A stretch of 64,000 nucleotides of DNA from Hyaloperonospora brassicae (GCA_947650285.1 CANTFL010001477.1:5001-69000), one strand, 5' to 3'; positions 12,001 to 26,400 are shown, numbered from the stretch's first letter. Notes: a model not told the origin generated them from the letters alone. Numbers and translations are program-made.

Positions 12001-15000
12001 TTGTATTCGACTTGCTTGGTCTGACTCGCTTCGACCGTCTGGATAGTCCGACCCACACGGTAGGACTCGCTCTGTTTGACTCGGTGTGTCCGACTTGTCT
12101 GGTTCCGCTCGATCAGCTGGCCTCGAAGCGCTCGTCGTTCTGAATACGTCTCACTGCGTCTGACCAGCCAAGGTTTGCTCGTTGGATTCGACTTGCTTGG
12201 TCTGACTCGCTTCGACCGTCTGGATAGTCCGACCCACACGGTAGGACTCGCTCTGTTCGACTCGGTGCATCCGACTTGTCTGGTTCCGCTCCCTGAGGTG
12301 GCCTCGAAGCGATCGTCGTTCTGAATACGTCTCACTGCGTCTGACCAACCAAGGTTTGCTCGTTGTATTCGACTTGCTTGGTCTGACTCGCTTCGACCGT
12401 CTGGATAGTCCGACCCACACGGTAGGACTCGCTCTGTTCGACTCGGTGTGTCCGACTTGTCTGGTTCCGCTCACTGAGGTGGCCTCGAAGCGATCGTCGT
12501 TCTGAATACGTCTCACTGCGGTCTGACCAGCCAAGGTTTGCTCGTTGGATTCGACTTGCTTGGTCTGACTCGCTTCGACCGTCTGGATAGTCCGACCCAC
12601 ACGGTAGGACTCGCTCTGTTCGACTCGGTGTGTCCGACTTGTCTGGTTCCGCTCGCTCGAGGTGGCCTCGAAGCGATCGTCGTTCTGAATACGTCTCACT
12701 GCGTCTGACCAGCCAAGGTTTGCTCGTTGGATTCGACTTGCTTGGTCTGACTCGCTTCGACCGTCTGGATAGTCCGACCCACACGGTAGGACTCGCTCTG
12801 TTCGACTCGGTGTGTCCGACTTGTCTGGTTCCGCTCCCTGAGGTGGCCTCGAAGCGATCGTCGTTCTGAATACGTCTCACTGCGTCTGACCAACCAAGGT
12901 TTGCTCGTTGTATTCGACTTGCTTGGTCTGACTCGCTTCGACCGTCTGGATAGTCCGACCCACACGGTAGGACTCGCTCTGTTTGACTCGGTGTGTCCGA
13001 CTTGTCTGGTTCCGCTCGCTGAGCTGGCCTCGAAGCGATCGTCGTTCTGAATACGTCTCACTGCGTCTGACCAACCAAGGTTTGCTCGTTGGATTCGACT
13101 TGCTTGGTCTGACTCGCTTCGACCGTCTGGATAGTCCGACCCACACGGTAGGACTCGCTCTGTTTGACTCGGTGTGTCCGACTTGTCTGGTTCCGCTCGA
13201 TCAGCTGTCCTCGAAGCGATCGTCGTTCTGAATACGTCTCACTGCGTCTGACCAACCAAGGTTTGCTCGTTGTATTCGACTTGCTTGGTCTGACTCGCTT
13301 CGACCGTCTGGATAGTCCGACCCACACGGTAGGACTCGCTCTGTTTGACTCGGTGTGTCCGACTTGTCTGGTTCCGCTCGATCAGCTGTCCTCGAAGCGA
13401 TCGTCGTTCTGAATACGTCTCACTGCGTCTGACCAGCCAAGGTTTGCTCGTTGGATTCGACTTGCTTGGTCTGACTCGCTTCGACCGTCTGGATAGTCCG
13501 ACCCACACGGTAGGACTCGCTCTGTTCGACTCGGTGTGTCCGACTTGTCTGGTTCCGCTCCCTGAGGTGGCCTCGAAGCGATCGTCGTTCTGAATACGTC
13601 TCACTGCGTCTGACCAACCAAGGTTTGCTCGTTGTATTCGACTTGCTTGGTCTGACTCGCTTCGACCGTCTGGATAGTCCGACCCACACGGTAGGACTCG
13701 CTCTGTTCGACTCGGTGTGTCCGACTTGTCTGGTTCCGCTCCCTGAGGTGGCCTCGAAGCGATCGTCGTTCTGAATACGTCTCACTGCGTCTGACCAACC
13801 AAGGTTTGCTCGTTGTATTCGACTTGCTTGGTCTGACTCGCTTCGACCGTCTGGATAGTCCGACCCACACGGTAGGACTCGCTCTGTTTGACTCGGTGTG
13901 TCCGACTTGTCTGGTTCCGCTCACTGAGCTGGCCTCGAAGCGATCGTCGTTCTGAATACGTCTCACTGCGTCTGACCAACCAAGGTTTGCTCGTTGGATT
14001 CGACTTGCTTGGTCTGACTCGCTTCGACCGTCTGGATAGTCCGACCCACACGGTAGGACTCGCTCTGTTTGACTCGGTGTGTCCGACTTGTCTGGTTCCG
14101 CTCGATCAGCTGGCCTCGAAGCGATCGTCGTTCTGAATACGTCTCACTGCGTCTGACCAACCAAGGTTTGCTCGTTGTATTCGACTTGCTTGGTCTGACT
14201 CGCTTCGACCGTCTGGATAGTCCGACCCACACGGTAGGACTCGCTCTGTTTGACTCGGTGTGTCCGACTTGTCTGGTTCCGCTCGATCAGCTGGCCTCGA
14301 AGCGATCGTCGTTCTGAATACGTCTCACTGCGTCTGACCAGCCAAGGTTTGCTCGTTGGATTCGACTTGCTTGGTCTGACTCGCTTCGACCGTCTGGATA
14401 GTCCGACCCACACGGTAGGACTCGCTCTGTTCGACTCGGTGTGTCCGACTTGTCTGGTTCCGCTCCCTGAGGTGGCCTCGAAGCGATCGTCGTTCTGAAT
14501 ACGTCTCACTGCGTCTGACCAGCCAAGGTTTGCTCGTTGGATTCGACTTGCTTGGTCTGACTCGCTTCGACCGTCTGGATAGTCCGACCCACACGGTAGG
14601 ACTCGCTCTGTTCGACTCGGTGTGTCCGACTTGTCTGGTTCCGCTCCCTGAGGTGGCCTCGAAGCGATCGTCGTTCTGAATACGTCTCACTGCGTCTGAC
14701 CAACCAAGGTTTGCTCGTTGTATTCGACTTGCTTGGTCTGACTCGCTTCGACCGTCTGGATAGTCCGACCCACACGGTAGGACTCGCTCTGTTCGACTCG
14801 GTGTGTCCGACTTGTCTGGTTCCGCTCCCTGAGGTGGCCTCGAAGCGATCGTCGTTCTGAATACGTCTCACTGCGTCTGACCAACCAAGGTTTGCTCGTT
14901 GGATTCGACTTGCTTGGTCTGACTCGCTTCGACCGTCTGGATAGTCCGACCCACACGGTAGGACTCGCTCTGTTTGACTCGGTGTGTCCGACTTGTCTGG

Positions 15001-17469
15001 TTCCGCTCGATCGAGCTGGCCTCGAAGCGATCGTCGTTCTGAATACGTCTCACTGCGTCTGACCAACCAAGGTTTGCTCGTTGTATTCGACTTGCTTGGT
15101 CTGACTCGCTTCGACCGTCTGGATAGTCCGACCCACACGGTAGGACTCGCTCTGTTTGACTCGGTGTGTCCGACTTGTCTGGTTCCGCTCGATCAGCTGG
15201 CCTCGAAGCGATCGTCGTTCTGAATACGTCTCACTGCGTCTGACCAGCCAAGGTTTGCTCGTTGGATTCGACTTGCTTGGTCTGACTCGCTTCGACCGTC
15301 TGGATAGTCCGACCCACACGGTAGGACTCGCTCTGTTCGACTCGGTGCATCCGACTTGTCTGGTTCCGCTCCCTGAGGTGGCCTCGAAGCGATCGTCGTT
15401 CTGAATACGTCTCACTGCGTCTGACCAACCAAGGTTTGCTCGTTGTATTCGACTTGCTTGGTCTGACTCGCTTCGACCGTCTGGATAGTCCGACCCACAC
15501 GGTAGGACTCGCTCTGTTTGACTCGGTGTGTCCGACTTGTCTGGTTCCGCTCGATCAGCTGTCCTCGAAGCGATCGTCGTTCTGAATACGTCTCACTGCG
15601 TCTGACCAACCAAGGTTTGCTCGTTGTATTCGACTTGCTTGGTCTGACTCGCTTCGACCGTCTGGATAGTCCGACCCACACGGTAGGACTCGCTCTGTTT
15701 GACTCGGTGTGTCCGACTTGTCTGGTTCCGCTCGATCAGCTGGCCTCGAAGCGCTCGTCGTTCTGAATACGTCTCACTGCGTCTGACCAGCCAAGGTTTG
15801 CTCGTTGGATTCGACTTGCTTGGTCTGACTCGCTTCGACCGTCTGGATAGTCCGACCCACACGGTAGGACTCGCTCTGTTCGACTCGGTGTATCCGACTT
15901 GTCTGGTTCCGCTCCCTGAGGTGGCCTCGAAGCGATCGTCGTTCTGAATACGTCTCACTGCGTCTGACCAACCAAGGTTTGCTCGTTGGATTCGACTTGC
16001 TTGGTCTGACTCGCTTCGACCGTCTGGATAGTCCGACCCACACGGTAGGACTCGCTCTGTTTGACTCGGTGTGTCCGACTTGTCTGGTTCCGCTCGATGA
16101 GCTGGCCTCGAAGCGATCGTCGTTCTGAATACGTCTCACTGCGTCTGACCAACCAAGGTTTGCTCGTTGTATTCGACTTGCTTGGTCTGACTCGCTTCGA
16201 CCGTCTGGATAGTCCGACCCACACGGTAGGACTCGCTCTGTTTGACTCGGTGTGTCCGACTTGTCTGGTTCCGCTCGATCAGCTGGCCTCGAAGCGATCG
16301 TCGTTCTGAATACGTCTCACTGCGTCCGACCAGCCAAGGTTTGCTCGTTGGATTCGACTTGCTTGGTCTGACTCGCTTCGACCGTCTGGATAGTCCGACC
16401 CACACGGTAGGACTCGCTCTGTTCGACTCGGTGTGTCCGACTTGTCTGGTTCCGCTCACTGAGGTGGCCTCGAAGCGATCGTCGTTCTGAATACGTCTCA
16501 CTGCGTCTGACCAACCAAGGTTTGCTCGTTGTATTCGACTTGCTTGGTCTGACTCGCTTCGACCGTCTGGATAGTCCGACCCACACGGTAGGACTCGCTC
16601 TGTTCGACTCGGTGTGTCCGACTTGTCTGGTTCCGCTCCCTGAGGTGGCCTCGAAGCGATCGTCGTTCTGAATACGTCTCACTGCGTCTGACCAACCAAG
16701 GTTTGCTCGTTGGATTCGACTTGCTTGGTCTGACTCGCTTCGACTGTCTGGATAGTCCGACCCACACGGTAGGACTCGCTCTGTTCGACTCGGTGTGTCC
16801 GACTTGTCTGGTTCCGCTCGATCAGCTGGCCTCGAAGCGATCGTCGTTCTGAATACGTCTCACTGCGTCTGACCAGCCAAGGTTTGCTCGTTGGATTCGA
16901 CTTGCTTGGTCTGACTCGCTTCGACCGTCTGGATAGTCCGACCCACACGGTAGGACTCGCTCTGTTCGACTCGGTGTGTCCGACTTGTCTGGTTCCGCTC
17001 GACTGAGCTGGCCTCGAAGCGATCGTCGTTCTGAATACGTCTCACTGCGTCCGACCAGCCAAGGTTTGCTCGTTGGATTCGACTTGCTTGGTCTGACTCG
17101 CTTCGACCGTCTGGATAGTCCGACCCACACGGTAGGACTCGCTCTGTTCGACTCGGTGCATCCGACTTGTCTGGTTCCGCTCACTGAGGTGGCCTCGAAG
17201 CGCTCGTCGTTCTGAATACGTCTCACTGCGTCTGACCAGCCAAGGTTTGCTCGTTGGATTCGACTTGCTTGGTCTGACTCGCTTCGACCGTCTGGATAGT
17301 CCGACCCACACGGTAGGACTCGCTCTGTTCTGACTCGGTGTGTCCGACTTGTCTGGTTCCGCTCGATCAGCTGGCCTCGAAGCGCTCGTCGTTCTGAATA
17401 CGTCTCACTGCGTCTGACCAGCCAAGGTTTGCTCGTTGTATTCGACTTGCTTGGTCTGACTCGCTTCGA
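93..17469. repeat. Satellite Block A: heterogeneous, indel-bearing units
   Basis: Units here differ at many positions. The segment after TGGTTCCGCTC is the most variable: it appears as CCTGAGGTGG, ACTGAGGTGG, GATCAGCTGG/T, GATCGAGCTGG, GACTGAGCTGG and others, and most 1-2 bp length changes fall there. Other recurrent alternatives are TTGGATTC versus TTGTATTC, ACCAGCC versus ACCAACC, GTGTGTCC versus GTGCATCC, and AAGCGATCG versus CAGCGCTCG. The first unit (93-270) is the most diverged. Unit types are arranged in partly repeated blocks rather than at random. The pattern is that of an older or recombinationally shuffled part of the array. Confidence 0.9.
12926..14735. repeat. Higher-order repeat: two 905-bp (5-unit) copies in Block A
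   Basis: The variable linkers at 13,016, 13,197, 13,378, 13,559 and 13,740 run xGAGCTGG, GATCAG, GATCAG, CCTGAGG, CCTGAGG. The next five (13,921 to 14,645) repeat that order, 905 bp later. The linked TTGGATTC/TTGTATTC choices agree in four of the five unit pairs. A separate block near 11.6-12.3 kb recurs with shared variants at about 15.2-15.9 kb, roughly 20 units away. Boundaries are approximate because they were placed by variant order. Confidence 0.7.
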
Positions 17470-17486
17470 GTTGAATCACAAGTGTA
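17470..17486. other. 17-bp non-satellite filler at the Block A/B breakpoint
   Basis: The unit beginning in the 17.4-kb region runs normally to GACTCGCTTCGA, then continues GTTGAATCACAAGTGTA and re-enters the unit at GCCAAGGTTTGCTCG. The filler replaces most of a unit, leaving a 66-bp spacing instead of 181 bp. Units to the left are Block A types and units to the right are immediately the homogeneous Block B type. This is what a double-strand-break repair or unequal-exchange junction with filler DNA would look like. Confidence 0.9.
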
Positions 17487-20400
17487 GCCAAGGTTTGCTC
17501 GTTGGATTCGACTTGCTTGGTCTGACTCGCTTCGACCGTCTGGATAGTCCGACCCACACGGTAGGACTCGCTCTGTTCGACTCGGTGTGTCCGACTTGTC
17601 TGGTTCCGCTCACTGAGGTGGCCTCGCAGCGCTCGTCGTTCTGAATACGTCTCACTGCGTCCGACCAGCCAAGGTTTGCTCGTTGGATTCGACTTGCTTG
17701 GTCTGACTCGCTTCGACCGTCTGGATAGTCCGACCCACACGGTAGGACTCGCTCTGTTCGACTCGGTGTGTCCGACTTGTCTGGTTCCGCTCACTGAGGT
17801 GGCCTCGCAGCGCTCGTCGTTCTGAATACGTCTCACTGCGTCCGACCAGCCAAGGTTTGCTCGTTGGATTCGACTTGCTTGGTCTGACTCGCTTCGACCG
17901 TCTGGATAGTCCGACCCACACGGTAGGACTCGCTCTGTTCGACTCGGTGTGTCCGACTTGTCTGGTTCCGCTCACTGAGGTGGCCTCGCAGCGCTCGTCG
18001 TTCTGAATACGTCTCACTGCGTCCGACCAGCCAAGGTTTGCTCGTTGGATTCGACTTGCTTGGTCTGACTCGCTTCGACCGTCTGGATAGTCCGACCCAC
18101 ACGGTAGGACTCGCTCTGTTCGACTCGGTGTGTCCGACTTGTCTGGTTCCGCTCACTGAGGTGGCCTCGCAGCGCTCGTCGTTCTGAATACGTCTCACTG
18201 CGTCCGACCAGCCAAGGTTTGCTCGTTGGATTCGACTTGCTTGGTCTGACTCGCTTCGACCGTCTGGATAGTCCGACCCACACGGTAGGACTCGCTCTGT
18301 TCGACTCGGTGTGTCCGACTTGTCTGGTTCCGCTCACTGAGGTGGCCTCGCAGCGCTCGTCGTTCTGAATACGTCTCACTGCGTCCGACCAGCCAAGGTT
18401 TGCTCGTTGGATTCGACTTGCTTGGTCTGACTCGCTTCGACCGTCTGGATAGTCCGACCCACACGGTAGGACTCGCTCTGTTCGACTCGGTGTGTCCGAC
18501 TTGTCTGGTTCCGCTCACTGAGGTGGCCTCGCAGCGCTCGTCGTTCTGAATACGTCTCACTGCGTCCGACCAGCCAAGGTTTGCTCGTTGGATTCGACTT
18601 GCTTGGTCTGACTCGCTTCGACCGTCTGGATAGTCCGACCCACACGGTAGGACTCGCTCTGTTCGACTCGGTGTGTCCGACTTGTCTGGTTCCGCTCACT
18701 GAGGTGGCCTCGCAGCGCTCGTCGTTCTGAATACGTCTCACTGCGTCCGACCAGCCAAGGTTTGCTCGTTGGATTCGACTTGCTTGGTCTGACTCGCTTC
18801 GACCGTCTGGATAGTCCGACCCACACGGTAGGACTCGCTCTGTTCGACTCGGTGTGTCCGACTTGTCTGGTTCCGCTCACTGAGGTGGCCTCGCAGCGCT
18901 CGTCGTTCTGAATACGTCTCACTGCGTCCGACCAGCCAAGGTTTGCTCGTTGGATTCGACTTGCTTGGTCTGACTCGCTTCGACCGTCTGGATAGTCCGA
19001 CCCACACGGTAGGACTCGCTCTGTTCGACTCGGTGTGTCCGACTTGTCTGGTTCCGCTCACTGAGGTGGCCTCGCAGCGCTCGTCGTTCTGAATACGTCT
19101 CACTGCGTCCGACCAGCCAAGGTTTGCTCGTTGGATTCGACTTGCTTGGTCTGACTCGCTTCGACCGTCTGGATAGTCCGACCCACACGGTAGGACTCGC
19201 TCTGTTCGACTCGGTGTGTCCGACTTGTCTGGTTCCGCTCACTGAGGTGGCCTCGCAGCGCTCGTCGTTCTGAATACGTCTCACTGCGTCCGACCAGCCA
19301 AGGTTTGCTCGTTGGATTCGACTTGCTTGGTCTGACTCGCTTCGACCGTCTGGATAGTCCGACCCACACGGTAGGACTCGCTCTGTTCGACTCGGTGTGT
19401 CCGACTTGTCTGGTTCCGCTCACTGAGGTGGCCTCGCAGCGCTCGTCGTTCTGAATACGTCTCACTGCGTCCGACCAGCCAAGGTTTGCTCGTTGGATTC
19501 GACTTGCTTGGTCTGACTCGCTTCGACCGTCTGGATAGTCCGACCCACACGGTAGGACTCGCTCTGTTCGACTCGGTGTGTCCGACTTGTCTGGTTCCGC
19601 TCACTGAGGTGGCCTCGCAGCGCTCGTCGTTCTGAATACGTCTCACTGCGGCCGACCAGCCAATGTTTGCTCGTTGGATTCGACTTGCTTGGTCTGACTC
19701 GCTTCGACCGTCTGGATAGTCCGACCCACACGGTAGGACTCGCTCTGTTCGACTCGGTGTGTCCGACTTGTCTGGTTCCGCTCACTGAGGTGGCCTCGCA
19801 GCGCTCGTCGTTCTGAATACGTCTCACTGCGTCTGACCAGCCAAGGTTTGCTCGTTGGATTCGACTTGCTTGGTCTGACTCGCTTCGACCGTCTGGATAG
19901 TCCGACCCACACGGTAGGACTCGCTCTGTTCGACTCGGTGTGTCCGACTTGTCTGGTTCCGCTCACTGAGGTGGCCTCGCAGCGCTCGTCGTTCTGAATA
20001 CGTCTCACTGCGTCCGACCAGCCAAGGTTTGCTCGTTGGATTCGACTTGCTTGGTCTGACTCGCTTCGACCGTCTGGATAGTCCGACCCACACGGTAGGA
20101 CTCGCTCTGTTCGACTCGGTGTGTCCGACTTGTCTGGTTCCGCTCACTGAGGTGGCCTCGCAGCGCTCGTCGTTCTGAATACGTCTCACTGCGTCCGACC
20201 AGCCAAGGTTTGCTCGTTGGATTCGACTTGCTTGGTCTGACTCGCTTCGACCGTCTGGATAGTCCGACCCACACGGTAGGACTCGCTCTGTTCGACTCGG
20301 TGTGTCCGACTTGTCTGGTTCCGCTCACTGAGGTGGCCTCGCAGCGCTCGTCGTTCTGAATACGTCTCACTGCGTCCGACCAGCCAAGGTTTGCTCGTTG

Positions 20401-23400
20401 GATTCGACTTGCTTGGTCTGACTCGCTTCGACCGTCTGGATAGTCCGACCCACACGGTAGGACTCGCTCTGTTCGACTCGGTGTGTCCGACTTGTCTGGT
20501 TCCGCTCACTGAGGTGGCCTCGCAGCGCTCGTCGTTCTGAATACGTCTCACTGCGGCCGACCAGCCAAGGTTTGCTCGTTGGATTCGACTTGCTTGGTCT
20601 GACTCGCTTCGACCGTCTGGATAGTCCGACCCACACGGTAGGACTCGCTCTGTTCGACTCGGTGTGTCCGACTTGTCTGGTTCCGCTCACTGAGGTGGCC
20701 TCGCAGCGCTCGTCGTTCTGAATACGTCTCACTGCGTCCGACCAGCCAAGGTTTGCTCGTTGGATTCGACTTGCTTGGTCTGACTCGCTTCGGCTGTCTG
20801 GATAGTCCGACCCACACGGTAGGACTCGCTCTGTTCGACTCGGTGTGTCCGACTTGTCTGGTTCCGCTCACTGAGGTGGCCTCGCAGCGCTCGTCGTTCT
20901 GAATACGTCTCACTGCGTCCGACCAGCCAAGGTTTGCTCGTTGGATTCGACTTGCTTGGTCTGACTCGCTTCGACCGTCTGGATAGTCCGACCCACACGG
21001 TAGGACTCGCTCTGTTCGACTCGGTGTGTCCGACTTGTCTGGTTCCGCTCACTGAGGTGGCCTCGCAGCGCTCGTCGTTCTGAATACGTCTCACTGCGTC
21101 CGACCAGCCAAGGTTTGCTCGTTGGATTCGACTTGCTTGGTCTGACTCGCTTCGACCGTCTGGATAGTCCGACCCACACGGTAGGACTCGCTCTGTTCGA
21201 CTCGGTGTGTCCGACTTGTCTGGTTCCGCTCACTGAGGTGGCCTCGCAGCGCTCGTCGTTCTGAATACGTCTCACTGCGTCCGACCAGCCAAGGTTTGCT
21301 CGTTGGATTCGACTTGCTTGGTCTGACTCGCTTCGACCGTCTGGATAGTCCGACCCACACGGTAGGACTCGCTCTGTTCGACTCGGTGTGTCCGACTTGT
21401 CTGGTTCCGCTCACTGAGGTGGCCTCGCAGCGCTCGTCGTTCTGAATACGTCTCACTGCGTCCGACCAGCCAAGGTTTGCTCGTTGGATTCGACTTGCTT
21501 GGTCTGACTCGCTTCGACCGTCTGGATAGTCCGACCCACACGGTAGGACTCGCTCTGTTCGACTCGGTGTGTCCGACTTGTCTGGTTCCGCTCACTGAGG
21601 TGGCCTCGCAGCGCTCGTCGTTCTGAATACGTCTCACTGCGTCTGACCAGCCAAGGTTTGCTCGTTGGATTCGACTTGCTTGGTCTGACTCGCTTCGACC
21701 GTCTGGATAGTCCGACCCACACGGTAGGACTCGCTCTGTTCGACTCGGTGTGTCCGACTTGTCTGGTTCCGCTCACTGAGGTGGCCTCGCAGCGCTCGTC
21801 GTTCTGAATACGTCTCACTGCGTCCGACCAGCCAAGGTTTGCTCGTTGGATTCGACTTGCTTGGTCTGACTCGCTTCGACCGTCTGGATAGTCCGACCCA
21901 CACGGTAGGACTCGCTCTGTTCGACTCGGTGTGTCCGACTTGTCTGGTTCCGCTCACTGAGGTGGCCTCGCAGCGCTCGTCGTTCTGAATACGTCTCACT
22001 GCGTCCGACCAGCCAAGGTTTGCTCGTTGGATTCGACTTGCTTGGTCTGACTCGCTTCGACCGTCTGGATAGTCCGACCCACACGGTAGGACTCGCTCTG
22101 TTCGACTCGGTGTGTCCGACTTGTCTGGTTCCGCTCACTGAGGTGGCCTCGCAGCGCTCGTCGTTCTGAATACGTCTCACTGCGTCCGACCAGCCAAGGT
22201 TTGCTCGTTGGATTCGACTTGCTTGGTCTGACTCGCTTCGACCGTCTGGATAGTCCGACCCACACGGTAGGACTCGCTCTGTTCGACTCGGTGTGTCCGA
22301 CTTGTCTGGTTCCGCTCACTGAGGTGGCCTCGCAGCGCTCGTCGTTCTGAATACGTCTCACTGCGGCCGACCAGCCAAGGTTTGCTCGTTGGATTCGACT
22401 TGCTTGGTCTGACTCGCTTCGACCGTCTGGATAGTCCGACCCACACGGTAGGACTCGCTCTGTTCGACTCGGTGTGTCCGACTTGTCTGGTTCCGCTCAC
22501 TGAGGTGGCCTCGCAGCGCTCGTCGTTCTGAATACGTCTCACTGCGTCCGACCAGCCAAGGTTTGCTCGTTGGATTCGACTTGCTTGGTCTGACTCGCTT
22601 CGACCGTCTGGATAGTCCGACCCACACGGTAGGACTCGCTCTGTTCGACTCGGTGTGTCCGACTTGTCTGGTTCCGCTCACTGAGGTGGCCTCGCAGCGC
22701 TCGTCGTTCTGAATACGTCTCACTGCGTCCGACCAGCCAAGGTTTGCTCGTTGGATTCGACTTGCTTGGTCTGACTCGCTTCGACCGTCTGGATAGTCCG
22801 ACCCACACGGTAGGACTCGCTCTGTTCGACTCGGTGTGTCCGACTTGTCTGGTTCCGCTCACTGAGGTGGCCTCGCAGCGCTCGTCGTTCTGAATACGTC
22901 TCACTGCGTCCGACCAGCCAAGGTTTGCTCGTTGGATTCGACTTGCTTGGTCTGACTCGCTTCGACCGTCTGGATAGTCCGACCCACACGGTAGGACTCG
23001 CTCTGTTCGACTCGGTGTGTCCGACTTGTCTGGTTCCGCTCACTGAGGTGGCCTCGCAGCGCTCGTCGTTCTGAATACGTCTCACTGCGTCCGACCAGCC
23101 AAGGTTTGCTCGTTGGATTCGACTTGCTTGGTCTGACTCGCTTCGACCGTCTGGATAGTCCGACCCACACGGTAGGACTCGCTCTGTTCGACTCGGTGTG
23201 TCCGACTTGTCTGGTTCCGCTCACTGAGGTGGCCTCGCAGCGCTCGTCGTTCTGAATACGTCTCACTGCGTCCGACCAGCCAAGGTTTGCTCGTTGGATT
23301 CGACTTGCTTGGTCTGACTCGCTTCGACCGTCTGGATAGTCCGACCCACACGGTAGGACTCGCTCTGTTCGACTCGGTGTGTCCGACTTGTCTGGTTCCG

Positions 23401-26400
23401 CTCACTGAGGTGGCCTCGCAGCGCTCGTCGTTCTGAATACGTCTCACTGCGTCCGACCAGCCAAGGTTTGCTCGTTGGATTCGACTTGCTTGGTCTGACT
23501 CGCTTCGACCGTCTGGATAGTCCGACCCACACGGTAGGACTCGCTCTGTTCGACTCGGTGTGTCCGACTTGTCTGGTTCCGCTCACTGAGGTGGCCTCGC
23601 AGCGCTCGTCGTTCTGAATACGTCTCACTGCGTCCGACCAGCCAAGGTTTGCTCGTTGGATTCGACTTGCTTGGTCTGACTCGCTTCGACCGTCTGGATA
23701 GTCCGACCCACACGGTAGGACTCGCTCTGTTCGACTCGGTGTGTCCGACTTGTCTGGTTCCGCTCACTGAGGTGGCCTCGCAGCGCTCGTCGTTCTGAAT
23801 ACGTCTCACTGCGTCCGACCAGCCAAGGTTTGCTCGTTGGATTCGACTTGCTTGGTCTGACTCGCTTCGACCGTCTGGATAGTCCGACCCACACGGTAGG
23901 ACTCGCTCTGTTCGACTCGGTGTGTCCGACTTGTCTGGTTCCGCTCACTGAGGTGGCCTCGCAGCGCTCGTCGTTCTGAATACGTCTCACTGCGTCCGAC
24001 CAGCCAAGGTTTGCTCGTTGGATTCGACTTGCTTGGTCTGACTCGCTTCGACCGTCTGGATAGTCCGACCCACACGGTAGGACTCGCTCTGTTCGACTCG
24101 GTGTGTCCGACTTGTCTGGTTCCGCTCACTGAGCTGGCCTCGCAGCGCTCGTCGTTCTGAATACGTCTCACTGCGGCCGACCAGCCAAGGTTTGCTCGTT
24201 GGATTCGACTTGCTTGGTCTGACTCGCTTCGACCGTCTGGATAGTCCGACCCACACGGTAGGACTCGCTCTGTTCGACTCGGTGTGTCCGACTTGTCTGG
24301 TTCCGCTCACTGAGGTGGCCTCGCAGCGCTCGTCGTTCTGAATACGTCTCACTGCGGCCGACCAGCCAAGGTTTGCTCGTTGGATTCGACTTGCTTGGTC
24401 TGACTCGCTTCGACCGTCTGGATAGTCCGACCCACACGGTAGGACTCGCTCTGTTCGACTCGGTGTGTCCGACTTGTCTGGTTCCGCTCACTGAGGTGGC
24501 CTCGCAGCGCTCGTCGTTCTGAATACGTCTCACTGCGTCTGACCAGCCAAGGTTTGCTCGTTGGATTCGACTTGCTTGGTCTGACTCGCTTCGACCGTCT
24601 GGATAGTCCGACCCACACGGTAGGACTCGCTCTGTTCGACTCGGTGTGTCCGACTTGTCTGGTTCCGCTCACTGAGGTGGCCTCGCAGCGCTCGTCGTTC
24701 TGAATACGTCTCACTGCGTCCGACCAGCCAAGGTTTGCTCGTTGGATTCGACTTGCTTGGTCTGACTCGCTTCGACCGTCTGGATAGTCCGACCCACACG
24801 GTAGGACTCGCTCTGTTCGACTCGGTGTGTCCGACTTGTCTGGTTCCGCTCACTGAGGTGGCCTCGCAGCGCTCGTCGTTCTGAATACGTCTCACTGCGG
24901 CCGACCAGCCAAGGTTTGCTCGTTGGATTCGACTTGCTTGGTCTGACTCGCTTCGACCGTCTGGATAGTCCGACCCACACGGTAGGACTCGCTCTGTTCG
25001 ACTCGGTGTGTCCGACTTGTCTGGTTCCGCTCACTGAGGTGGCCTCGCAGCGCTCGTCGTTCTGAATACGTCTCACTGCGGCCGACCAGCCAAGGTTTGC
25101 TCGTTGGATTCGACTTGCTTGGTCTGACTCGCTTCGACCGTCTGGATAGTCCGACCCACACGGTAGGACTCGCTCTGTTCGACTCGGTGTGTCCGACTTG
25201 TCTGGTTCCGCTCACTGAGGTGGCCTCGCAGCGCTCGTCGTTCTGAATACGTCTCACTGCGTCCGACCAGCCAAGGTTTGCTCGTTGGATTCGACTTGCT
25301 TGGTCTGACTCGCTTCGACCGTCTGGATAGTCCGACCCACACGGTAGGACTCGCTCTGTTCGACTCGGTGTGTCCGACTTGTCTGGTTCCGCTCACTGAG
25401 GTGGCCTCGCAGCGCTCGTCGTTCTGAATACGTCTCACTGCGGCCGACCAGCCAAGGTTTGCTCGTTGGATTCGACTTGCTTGGTCTGACTCGCTTCGAC
25501 CGTCTGGATAGTCCGACCCACACGGTAGGACTCGCTCTGTTCGACTCGGTGTGTCCGACTTGTCTGGTTCCGCTCACTGAGGTGGCCTCGCAGCGCTCGT
25601 CGTTCTGAATACGTCTCACTGCGGCCGACCAGCCAAGGTTTGCTCGTTGGATTCGACTTGCTTGGTCTGACTCGCTTCGACCGTCTGGATAGTCCGACCC
25701 ACACGGTAGGACTCGCTCTGTTCGACTCGGTGTGTCCGACTTGTCTGGTTCCGCTCACTGAGCTGGCCTCGCAGCGCTCGTCGTTCTGAATACGTCTCAC
25801 TGCGGCCGACCAGCCAAGGTTTGCTCGTTGGATTCGACTTGCTTGGTCTGACTCGCTTCGACCGTCTGGATAGTCCGACCCACACGGTAGGACTCGCTCT
25901 GTTCGACTCGGTGTGTCCGACTTGTCTGGTTCCGCTCACTGAGGTGGCCTCGCAGCGCTCGTCGTTCTGAATACGTCTCACTGCGTCCGACCAGCCAAGG
26001 TTTGCTCGTTGGATTCGACTTGCTTGGTCTGACTCGCTTCGACCGTCTGGATAGTCCGACCCACACGGTAGGACTCGCTCTGTTCGACTCGGTGTGTCCG
26101 ACTTGTCTGGTTCCGCTCACTGAGGTGGCCTCGCAGCGCTCGTCGTTCTGAATACGTCTCACTGCGTCCGACCAGCCAAGGTTTGCTCGTTGGATTCGAC
26201 TTGCTTGGTCTGACTCGCTTCGACCGTCTGGATAGTCCGACCCACACGGTAGGACTCGCTCTGTTCGACTCGGTGTGTCCGACTTGTCTGGTTCCGCTCA
26301 CTGAGCTGGCCTCGCAGCGCTCGTCGTTCTGAATACGTCTCACTGCGGCCGACCAGCCAATGTTTGCTCGTTGGATTCGACTTGCTTGGTCTGACTCGCT

